Positions 1 through 5,159 of a stretch of 7,256 nucleotides of DNA are shown here, one piece after another. The notes beneath the pieces were generated by a model. That model saw only the letters and a program-made list of their open reading frames with translations, was not told where the DNA came from and made no database searches. Position 1 is the stretch's first letter; the number at the start of each line of letters is the position of its first letter. Source of the stretch: Burkholderiales bacterium (lineage in GTDB: Bacteria > Pseudomonadota > Gammaproteobacteria > Burkholderiales > CAIKXV01); assembly GCA_014379045.1 (NCBI GenBank), contig JACMMK010000479.1:1-7256 (forward strand), read 5' to 3'. The translations under genes and the position numbers were made by a program.

Positions 1-276
1 ACGGTATGCCGCCCGCTCGATCGTCAGGCCCAGCGCCATGCAGACCAGCACCGCGGCGAGCAGCGCGAGCCCGAGGATCAGCGGCACCGGCACGGCGCCG
101 CCCGCGAGCCCCGTGATCACCGTCAGCGCCGTCAGCGCGCCCACCATCACGATGTCTCCGTGCGCGAAGTTGATCAGACCGAGAATGCCGTAAACCATCG
201 TGTAGCCGAGCGCGACGAGCGCGTAGATGCTGCCCAGCACGAGGCCGTTGATCAACTGCTGCAGGAAAATATCCAT
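1..276 (-). CDS. livH: LivH-type branched-chain amino acid ABC transporter permease (N-terminal 92 residues, cut by window edge)
   Basis: This is an inner-membrane permease subunit that, with a second permease (LivM) and two ATPases (LivG, LivF), moves branched-chain amino acids or related amides delivered by a periplasmic binding protein. The reading frame opens at the ATG at 276 and runs off the left edge, so only 92 residues are visible. The N-terminus is hydrophobic and carries the family hallmark: GYTMVYGILGLINFAHGD at residues 24-41. A further hydrophobic span follows at about 64-84, then the IERAAYR element at 86-92 that closes the first part of LivH proteins. No strong Shine-Dalgarno is visible (a GAGCCCGAG stretch lies just upstream), which fits translation from a longer message starting at the binding-protein gene 87 bp upstream on the same strand. 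The family assignment is secure. The exact substrate (Leu/Ile/Val, or urea/amides as in UrtB-type relatives) cannot be read from this fragment. Confidence 0.93.
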   Translation of the reverse strand, partial: MDIFLQQLINGLVLGSIYALVALGYTMVYGILGLINFAHGDIVMVGALTALTVITGLAGGAVPVPLILGLALLAAVLVCMALGLTIERAAYR

Positions 277-308
277 CGCTCGGGCTCGGTTGCTGTAGCG
301 CACAGCAA

Positions 309-330
309 AACGGCACCCGGAGGTGCCGTT
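309..330 (-). terminator. Hairpin between livJ and livH: weak terminator, attenuator or mRNA stabiliser
   Basis: A perfect 9-bp inverted repeat (AACGGCACC / GGTGCCGTT) encloses a 4-nt loop. Read on the minus strand, the 3' arm ends in a run of only four T before G. It sits in the 87-bp gap after the binding-protein stop codon and before the permease start. The stem is strong but the U-tract is short. Partial termination, or protection of the upstream message end, would give more binding protein than permease, a known need of ABC uptake operons. That role is inferred and not shown by the sequence. Confidence 0.55.
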
Positions 331-362
331 CGCGCGAAGGCTCTACTGATCAGGCGGCCATT

Positions 363-1644
363 ATTACTTGGCGGGCTCGGCTGCCTTGGCGGGTTCGCCC
401 ATCGCTGCCGGCTCGGCTGCCTTCGGCGGCTCAGTCAGCGCCCCGGGTGGTACGACCGCCGCAGAGCTCGCCGGCGTTATCACTTCGAGCGTATCCCATT
501 TGCCGGCTTTGACGACGTAGATGGTGATCGGCCCGTTTTTTAGATCGCCCTTCTCATCGAATGCGATCGGACCGATCACGCCCTGATAATTAGTCTTGCC
601 GACTTCCGGCAGAAATTTGGCGGGATCCGTCGAGTTGGCGCGCTTCATCGCATCGACGAACACGAATACAGCGTCGTAGCCCATCGGAGCGAACAGCTCC
701 ACCTCCGCGTTGTATTTGGCTTTGAATTTTTCGAGGAATTTGGCGCCGCCCGGCATCTGGTCTTTGGGCAGACCCGGCATCGATGCCATTGCCCCTTCGG
801 CATACTTGTCGGTGGCGAGCTTGATGAAGTTCGGGGTCTGCATGCCGTCACCGCCCATGAACTTCGCTTTGATGCCCAGCTCGGACATCTGCTTGACCAT
901 CGGTCCGGCTTGCGGATCGATGCCGCCGAAGAAGACGAGCTCGGGCTTCTTGCCCTTGATCTTGGTGAGTATCGCTTTGAAGTCGGTATCCTTATCCGTC
1001 GTGTGCTCGCGCGCAACGAGCTTTGCGCCACCGGCCTTGGCCGCTGCTTCGAACGTATCGGCAAGCCCCTGGCCGTAGGCGGTGCTGTCATCGATGACGG
1101 CGATGGTCTTCGGCTTCAGCTTATCCAGCGCAAATTTCGCGCCGACCGGTCCTTGCTGATCGTCGTTGGCGACGACGCGAAACGTGGTCTTGAATCCTTG
1201 CTGCGTATATTTCGGATTGGTCGATGACGGCGAGATCTGAGGAATGCCGGCATCGGAATAAACCTTGGATGCGGGGATCGACGCGCCGGAGTTGAAGTGG
1301 CCGACGACCGCTACCACTTTCGAATCGACGAGTTTCTGCGCCACCGTCGCGGCCTTGGTCGGATTGGCTTCGTCGTCTTCGGCGACGAGCTCGAGCTTGA
1401 TCTTGTTGCCGCCGACCGTCAGCCCGGTGGCGTTGATGTCATCGACCGCGAGCTGTGCGCCGTTGCGAATATCGATTCCGATATGGGCTTGTGGGCCGGT
1501 GATCGGCGCAGCGAGTCCGATCTTGACGACCGTCACGGGAGGCGGCGCGGCCTCGGCCTTGGGCGCCGGTTTCGGCGGCTCTTGCTTGCTGCACCCGACC
1601 AGCGCGGCGGACAGCGCGACAGCAATGATCATCGAGCGTTTCAT
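363..1644 (-). CDS. livJ: Branched-chain amino acid (LivJ/LivK-type) substrate-binding lipoprotein
   Basis: This is the extracytoplasmic solute receptor that captures a branched-chain amino acid or similar ligand and hands it to the LivHMGF transporter. The stop codon TAA occupies 364-366, giving 426 residues from the ATG at 1644. That start is preferred over an in-frame ATG at 1725 because it has AAGGGA five bases upstream and opens directly into a lipoprotein signal: KR, a hydrophobic stretch and the lipobox LVGC with Cys18, the only cysteine. After a Pro/Ala/Lys-rich linker (about 19-36) comes a type I periplasmic binding domain (about 39-390) with KIGLAAPITGP at 41, GHFNSGASIPAS at 115-126, ISPSSTNP at 137-144, QGPVGAK at 164-170 and GPIAFDEKGDLKNG at 358-371. 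Residues 391-426 form a second Pro/Ala-rich tail with a duplicated KAAEPA. Most Gram-negative LivJ proteins are soluble, so the lipobox and the tail are unusual. Ligand specificity is unknown. It lies directly upstream of livH on the same strand. Confidence 0.93.
374..423. repeat. Short in-frame direct repeat coding the LivJ C-terminal tail
   Basis: The 14-base string GGCTCGGCTGCCTT occurs exactly at 374-387 and again at 410-423, 36 bases (12 codons) apart. It lies inside the 3' end of livJ and encodes the repeated KAAEP in the Pro/Ala-rich tail. The in-frame spacing suggests a small tandem duplication that lengthened the tail. It is the kind of tract that can vary in copy number between strains. 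Confidence 0.75.
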
Positions 1645-1710
1645 GTTCTTCCCTTGAAATTGGCGATATTGGAATGGTTCGACACGAAGCCGAATGTTCG
1701 GAGTGGATGC

Positions 1711-1720
1711 GTATGCATAC
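1711..1720. promoter_or_regulatory. Perfect 10-bp palindrome, possible operator upstream of livJ
   Basis: GTATGCATAC is a perfect palindrome, and a further GTATG copy lies beside it on the minus strand (1725-1721). It is 67 bases upstream of the livJ start in otherwise GC-rich DNA, a position suitable for a regulator-binding site. No regulator family can be named from the sequence, and a 10-bp palindrome can occur by chance. Confidence 0.25.
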
Positions 1721-1899
1721 TCCATACCCGCGAATCACGATGAACTCGGGGATCGAGACCACCGCCCGCATCCCGCGACGGTCGAGTCGCCTCGACGATC
1801 CTTCGCGTCAGCGCTGCGTGGCTCGTGCAGATCGGCGTGATGCGCTCTCGACGACCTGCCTGCCGCTGCCTGCTCGGCGTAATGCAACCATGCGCAACG

Positions 1900-1905
1900 A
1901 TGGTA
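1900..1905 (-). promoter_or_regulatory. Candidate -10 element of a livJ promoter
   Basis: On the minus strand the context TGTGCTACCAT contains a -10-like TACCAT preceded by an extended-type TGTGC. No good -35 hexamer lies at 16-18 bases. If it is used, transcription would begin near 1893 and leave a leader of roughly 250 nt before livJ. This is a weak call from inspection only. Confidence 0.2.
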
Positions 1906-2016
1906 GCACACGCTCTCGCGGCCCCGCAGGAACGGCCAGCATGTTCCGCGGCGTTACCAGTGACGAAGTCACGCCCCGCGCGTGACCGATCGGGCAGCCG
2001 ATAGTGGAAACCCGTG

Positions 2017-2664
2017 CTACAGGCCGAGCACGGTGGGCGATAGCGCGGGTTCGGACGCCTCGTGGATCTGCTCGAATCGTTCGAGCAACGGGCGCGTGGC
2101 TGCGGCATCGTCGGTGATCAGCACCGAGCGCGGGTGTGTGTAGTGAACGCGTCGCAGGACATGCGTTGCGTCGACGACGATCAGCGGGTCGGCGGCCGAA
2201 CGCGCAGCCTGGGTCGTCTGATGAACAGACACCGCTTCGCTGTAGCGGCGCATCAAGGCACACAACCTCGGGCAGTCGCGCCCGATCGACTGCGCATCGT
2301 GGAGCACGATTCGAAGTCGATTGACGTGATCCGCCGCGAGAAATGTGCGCAGCAGGTCGAGGCGGTGCGGACGGTCGAAGGCCGTGCTGAGCGCGGTGTC
2401 GAACAGCGATATGTCGCGCCGTGCGCGCGAGAGCAGCACGTCGACCGCAACCCAATATTCACCGACTGATTCGAAACGTACATAGCCGGGGGCCGCGGCG
2501 CATGCGTCCGGGTCTGAACGTTGGCGGGAGGCGCGTGTGAAGGGCAACGGCGAACGGGTTACGGACGCCGGAACCGTAGCCGGGTCTGAAGCCGACGGGG
2601 CCGCGCGTGTGCCTGGGTTCGCCAGGATGGCGGGGCCTGGGTAGTCGATGGGGTTGTCGTTCAT
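2017..2664 (-). CDS. Small conserved protein of unknown function (DUF7931-like) coupled to roxA
   Basis: The protein has 215 residues from the ATG at 2664. That ATG overlaps the TGA of the upstream roxA gene in an ATGA junction, the main reason for choosing it over an in-frame ATG 24 bases further upstream. Residues 1-58 are Pro/Ala/Ser-rich and look disordered. Residues 60-215 look folded: a helix with RRDISLFD (82-89), RLDLLRTFLA (101-110), a strand RLRIVLHD (116-123), DPLIVVDATHVLRR (159-172), and an ending in FEQIHEASEP...TVLGL. The alternation of a LRIVLHD strand with an LIVVD strand recalls one half of a phospholipase D fold, but there is no HxKxxxxD catalytic motif, so enzymatic activity is doubtful. 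From memory this matches the small DUF7931 proteins found beside cupin or GNAT genes in proteobacteria. I cannot confirm that here. No signal peptide or membrane segment is seen. Translational coupling suggests a stoichiometric or functional link to RoxA. Confidence 0.8.
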   Translation of the reverse strand: MNDNPIDYPGPAILANPGTRAAPSASDPATVPASVTRSPLPFTRASRQRSDPDACAAAPGYVRFESVGEYWVAVDVLLSRARRDISLFDTALSTAFDRPHRLDLLRTFLAADHVNRLRIVLHDAQSIGRDCPRLCALMRRYSEAVSVHQTTQAARSAADPLIVVDATHVLRRVHYTHPRSVLITDDAAATRPLLERFEQIHEASEPALSPTVLGL

Positions 2665-3818
2665 CGCAATCGAATGTAGCCGCTGCAATACCAGTCGTAA
2701 AGGGCGTTTGCCCAGCGCCCGCCGTCGACATCAGCCGGAAGATGGGCCCCATCGAGGCTGCGATGATCGGCCAGCCGGCGCGCATGCGCGCGTGCGCGCA
2801 TCGGCACCGTCGCCACTTCGCCGTTGATGAACAGGTACCGCCCCCGGTGCAGCATCCTGCTTGCCGCCGCGAGTGCTACGCCATTGATGCGGGCCGTCTC
2901 GACAAAGCGTTCGAAGGAAATCGGCCGCGCGGGCGCGACGAACCGGACATGCGCCTTGGGTTCGGTGAGGTACGCGCCCAGAAACTCCTCGAAGCGTGCG
3001 CGATCGAAGACCAGACGCCCCAGCATGCGCCGCGACCGCTCGACGAATTGATCGGAGAGCCAGGCCCCCGACCGCTGCATCTGCAGATCGGGGTCGGCAT
3101 AGCGCGCGTCGCGGTCGAACCGGTCGTCGACGAACGCGAGCCAATCGTGCGCGAGTTCGCGTGCGCCGGGCGCGCGAAAACCGATCGACCAGGTTGCGCA
3201 CGCGTCCAGTGCGATGCCATCGTGCGCCACCCCCGGCGGCAGATAAAGAAAATCGCCCGGTTCTAGCACGAACTCCTGCTCGGCACGAAACCGCGCGAGT
3301 ATCTTCAGGGGTGCGTCTTCATCCAATGCCTCGTCGAACGCGCGCGCGATCCGCCACGACCGGCGACCCCGTGCCTGCAGAAGGAACACGTCGTAGGAGT
3401 CGACATGCGGACCGACGCCGCCGCCCGGTGAGGCGTCGCTCACCATCAGGTCATCGCGTCGTGCCAGCGGCACGAAACCGAACGCGTCGAACACCGCACG
3501 CGCCTGCGCGACGTGCGCCTCGACGCCCTGTACCAGCAGCGTCGCATCGGGTCGCTCCAGCCGGGCGAGCGAACGCGCATTCTGCGGACCGTGCTCGACG
3601 CGATACCGGTATCCGTCGCCTCTACGCGTGCGCGCGATCATTCGCGACTCGACGTCTTCCCGCTGCGCGAGCGCGGCGAGGCGTGCGCGCGGCAAGCGAT
3701 CGCGAAACCCCGGGAGCGCACCCCGCACCAGCAGCGGCGCCTTCTGCCAGTAGCATTGCAGGAAGCGCCGGGCGTCGAGACCGCGCGGCCAGCAGAGCGC
3801 CATGCGTGTGTCGATCAT
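2661..3818 (-). CDS. roxA: RoxA/YcfD-type 2-oxoglutarate Fe(II) ribosomal oxygenase (L16 arginine hydroxylase), JmjC cupin
   Basis: This is a 385-residue cytoplasmic dioxygenase of the ROX family. In E. coli, YcfD hydroxylates an arginine of ribosomal protein L16 using 2-oxoglutarate, O2 and Fe(II). The iron triad is visible as HVD in GPHVDSYDVFL (His138, Asp140) and His199 in YLPPGVAHDG. The arginine expected to bind the 2-oxoglutarate carboxylate aligns with Arg153 in GRRSWRI. The order is the family's: a JmjC double-stranded helix domain (about 1-215), a helical dimerisation segment (about 216-280) and a C-terminal winged-helix-like part (about 285-385) with FINGEV at 330-335. Length matches the family. 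The start at 3818 has a strong GGAGG (3825-3829) six bases upstream. The stop overlaps the start of the downstream small gene by four bases. Transcription diverges from bcp, with 279 bp between the starts. The assignment is strong; L16 as substrate is inferred from homology. Confidence 0.92.
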   Translation of the reverse strand: MIDTRMALCWPRGLDARRFLQCYWQKAPLLVRGALPGFRDRLPRARLAALAQREDVESRMIARTRRGDGYRYRVEHGPQNARSLARLERPDATLLVQGVEAHVAQARAVFDAFGFVPLARRDDLMVSDASPGGGVGPHVDSYDVFLLQARGRRSWRIARAFDEALDEDAPLKILARFRAEQEFVLEPGDFLYLPPGVAHDGIALDACATWSIGFRAPGARELAHDWLAFVDDRFDRDARYADPDLQMQRSGAWLSDQFVERSRRMLGRLVFDRARFEEFLGAYLTEPKAHVRFVAPARPISFERFVETARINGVALAAASRMLHRGRYLFINGEVATVPMRARAHARRLADHRSLDGAHLPADVDGGRWANALYDWYCSGYIRLR

Positions 3819-3824
3819 CGGGCG

Positions 3825-3829
3825 CCTCC
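3825..3829 (-). promoter_or_regulatory. Strong Shine-Dalgarno fixing the roxA start
   Basis: GGAGG on the minus strand is six bases before the ATG at 3818. It supports that start over the ATG five codons further in. Confidence 0.75.
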
Positions 3830-3892
3830 GAGCGATCGCGCTCGTCCCACCATTGCACTGTCGGCGCCAGGGCCCGATTCGCCTACGTCGAT

Positions 3893-3927
3893 CCCCGGCC
3901 TGCGGCCGGGGCCCCTCGCCGCGGGGC
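3893..3927. repeat. GC-rich double hairpin in the roxA/bcp divergent region
   Basis: An 8-bp perfect inverted repeat CCCCGGCC-tgc-GGCCGGGG (3893-3911) is followed at once by a second, GCCCC/GGGGC (3911-3915 and 3923-3927), which shares one base with it. Neither has a T-tract on either strand, so they are unlikely to be intrinsic terminators. They would fall in the 5' leader of roxA if its promoter lies further upstream. They could be a REP-like element or simply GC-rich spacer, and only genome-wide copies would tell. Confidence 0.45.
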
Positions 3928-3984
3928 TCATCGGGAGCGCCGACAGGGAGCCCGATCGCGGGTGCCGATCAGCGCCACGTGTTC

Positions 3985-4014
3985 AGTATCGCGACGCGCC
4001 CGCGTGCAGCGCAA
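3985..4014 (-). promoter_or_regulatory. Candidate promoter for roxA and its downstream gene
   Basis: On the minus strand TTGCGC (4014-4009) is followed after 18 bases by GATACT (3990-3985). Each is a partial match to -35 and -10 consensus. Transcription would start near 3978 and give a leader of about 160 nt containing the GC-rich hairpins. Low confidence, judged by eye. Confidence 0.22.
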
Positions 4015-4047
4015 CTGCGTACGTGCGGCACACCTGGACTTTGGCGC

Positions 4048-4053
4048 TACAAT
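4048..4053 (+). promoter_or_regulatory. Candidate -10 element for bcp
   Basis: TACAAT in the context GGCGCTACAATCCG matches the -10 consensus at five of six positions and lies 44 bases before the bcp start, implying a short leader of about 35-40 nt. A -35 match is poor (TGCGGC at 4024-4029, 18-base spacer). Confidence 0.4.
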
Positions 4054-4080
4054 CCGCGCGCACATCTCCACGAGACTCCT

Positions 4081-4094
4081 CGAGACAGGTTTCG
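4081..4094 (+). repeat. Inverted repeat CGAGAC-ag-GTTTCG just before the bcp start
   Basis: Six-base arms (one position forming a G-U pair in RNA) flank a 2-bp centre, ending three bases before the bcp ATG and covering its weak ribosome site (ACAGG, 4085-4089). A closely similar element lies before slyD at 4631-4644. The two share T-CGARAC-NN-GTTTCG-C. Because the arms are only two bases apart, a DNA-binding dyad is more plausible than a stable RNA hairpin. Confidence 0.4.
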
Positions 4095-4097
4095 CGC

Positions 4098-4589
4098 ATG
4101 TTGCAGCCCGGTGATACCGCTCCACCGTTCGAGCTTCCCGACGCGGATCTGGAAGTCGTTTCGCTCGACGATTTCCTCGGTCGTCAGGCGATCGTGCTGT
4201 ACTTCTATACGAAGGATGACACACCCGGTTGCACGATCGAGGCGATCGAGTTCAGCGAGATGCTCGATGATTTCGAACAGGCGGGCGCAACGGTGCTCGG
4301 TGTCAGCCGTGACGACGTCGAAAGTCATGGACTGTTCCGGGACAAGCACGGCCTCGCGGTACGCCTGCTCTCCGATGCCGACCTCGATGCGGCACGCGCC
4401 TACCGGGTCGTGCAGGACCGCAAGATCGAAAACGCAGTGGCCGGGCAGCCGCAAACGCGGACCGCGGTGCAGCGCTCGACTTTCCTCATCGATCGGGCTG
4501 GAATCGTGCGTGAGGCGCTCTACGGGGTGGGTGCGCGCGGGCATGCGGCGGAAATGCTGAAGCGGGTCAGACGACTGCCCGCCCCCTGA
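4098..4589 (+). CDS. bcp: Bcp/PrxQ-type thiol peroxiredoxin with a single cysteine
   Basis: This 163-residue cytoplasmic peroxiredoxin reduces hydrogen peroxide and organic hydroperoxides through a peroxidatic cysteine. The thioredoxin-like fold starts at LQPGDTAPPFELPD (2-15). The active site reads YFYTKDDTPGCT (35-46), with peroxidatic Cys45, Thr42 and the supporting Arg126 in RSTFLID (126-132). Two features are unusual. The proline normally in the PxxxTxxC motif is Thr38, and the resolving cysteine five residues after the peroxidatic one, common in Bcp, is Ile50. Cys45 is the only cysteine, so the enzyme must work as a 1-Cys type, resolved by an external thiol such as glutathione, a thioredoxin-family protein or another small thiol. 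Length is typical of the family. The ATG at 4098 is chosen because the fold starts immediately after it; the longer open frame upstream has no family sequence. The ribosome site is weak. The next gene, slyD, is 70 bp downstream on the same strand. Confidence 0.93.
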   Translation: MLQPGDTAPPFELPDADLEVVSLDDFLGRQAIVLYFYTKDDTPGCTIEAIEFSEMLDDFEQAGATVLGVSRDDVESHGLFRDKHGLAVRLLSDADLDAARAYRVVQDRKIENAVAGQPQTRTAVQRSTFLIDRAGIVREALYGVGARGHAAEMLKRVRRLPAP

Positions 4590-4630
4590 CCGCGTTGCGG
4601 TCGATCCGTCCCGCTTCCCTCACCCAGCTT

Positions 4631-4644
4631 CGAAACCTGTTTCG
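4631..4644 (+). repeat. Inverted repeat CGAAAC-ct-GTTTCG upstream of slyD
   Basis: A perfect 6-bp inverted repeat with a 2-bp centre, 15 bases before the slyD ATG. It matches the element before bcp (4081-4094) at 11 of 14 positions, and the same T and C flank both. It is a possible shared operator, or coincidence. Confidence 0.4.
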
Positions 4645-4659
4645 CTACGGACTGCCGTC

Positions 4660-5136
4660 ATGCAAATCACAGAGAACACCGTCGTCTCACTTCGCTACCG
4701 TCTGTTCGACGATGCCGATGCAATGATCGAAGACGCGCAGGAAATCGACTACCTGCATGGCGGGTTCGAACAGATCTTCGAAGACGTCGAAGCTGCGCTC
4801 GAAGGCAAGACCGTCGGCGATGCCGTGCTGATCGACCTTCCCCCCGAACGCGCGTTCGGCGAGATCGATCCCGACCTTACCCGTACCGATCCCAGATCGA
4901 GTTTTCCCGCCGAGGTTAAGGTCGGCATGCAGTTCGAAGGAACGGCGCCGGACGGGAAACACGATGTCGTCTACCGCGTGATCGCGCTCGACGACGATAC
5001 GGTCACGGTCGACGGCAATCATCCGCTCGCCGGCCGCGCGTTGCGTTTCGACTGCACGGTGCTGGGTGTGCGCCGCGCCTCGCGCGACGAGGTGACGCAT
5101 GGTCATGCACACGGGGCGCACGGGCACCATCACTGA
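4660..5136 (+). CDS. slyD: SlyD-like FKBP-type peptidyl-prolyl cis-trans isomerase with His-rich tail
   Basis: This 158-residue cytoplasmic protein combines prolyl isomerase, chaperone and, in the family, nickel-binding functions. The discontinuous FKBP domain is formed by residues 1-67 and about 122-140, with the typical DYLHGG (30-35), AALEGKTVGD (45-54) and ERAFGEIDPDL (63-73). The insert-in-flap chaperone domain lies between (about 70-120), with VKVGMQF (86-92) and VTVDGNHPLAGR (115-126). The tail from His147 holds seven histidines in HGHAHGAHGHHH, fitting metal binding, but it lacks the Cys-rich part of the longer E. coli tail; Cys132 is the only cysteine. The segment after YLHG is one residue longer than in E. 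coli SlyD, as I recall for betaproteobacterial members. The ATG at 4660 has only a weak ribosome site (ACGGA). bcp lies 70 bp upstream on the same strand, so co-transcription is possible. The downstream neighbour mutS converges on it. Confidence 0.93.
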   Translation: MQITENTVVSLRYRLFDDADAMIEDAQEIDYLHGGFEQIFEDVEAALEGKTVGDAVLIDLPPERAFGEIDPDLTRTDPRSSFPAEVKVGMQFEGTAPDGKHDVVYRVIALDDDTVTVDGNHPLAGRALRFDCTVLGVRRASRDEVTHGHAHGAHGHHH

Positions 5137-5159
5137 GGGACGGGCGCACGCTCTGCGGG

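Larger units (their letters stand above)
1645..2016. other. 372-bp non-coding region upstream of livJ
   Basis: This lies between the stop of the DUF7931-like gene and the start of livJ, both on the minus strand. I see no convincing protein-coding frame: the short open frames here lack ribosome sites and recognisable sequence. Its contents are the livJ Shine-Dalgarno (AAGGGA, 1650-1655), a 10-bp palindrome GTATGCATAC (1711-1720), a spaced inverted repeat ACCAT/ATGGT (1887-1891 and 1900-1904), a small GTGAC-gaa-GTCAC hairpin (1960-1972) just after the upstream gene, and a possible minus-strand -10 element. The length suggests an independent liv promoter and a leader of up to about 250 nt. Confidence 0.6.

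Noticed and set aside
1645..1725. 27-residue N-terminal extension of LivJ from the ATG at 1725
   Set aside because: It would bury the lipoprotein signal peptide; the ATG at 1644 has a good ribosome site and starts exactly at the signal sequence.
1674..1985. 103-codon plus-strand open frame in the livJ upstream gap
   Set aside because: No ribosome site, Arg/Thr/Ser-rich random composition, no recognisable family; typical chance frame in GC-rich DNA.
3513..4097. Possible 195-residue N-terminal extension of the peroxiredoxin
   Set aside because: The frame is open upstream but the sequence is Arg-rich without family similarity, and the Prx fold begins right at the ATG at 4098, which matches the normal length.
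2996..4114. 372-codon plus-strand open frame opposite roxA and across the divergent promoter region
   Set aside because: Extremely Arg/Ala-rich with no domain pattern; it overlaps roxA entirely and ends inside bcp in another frame.
4565..4591. GGTCAG/CTGACC inverted repeat around the bcp stop as a terminator
   Set aside because: Only a 6-bp stem with a 15-nt loop and no T-tract after it; too weak to call a terminator.
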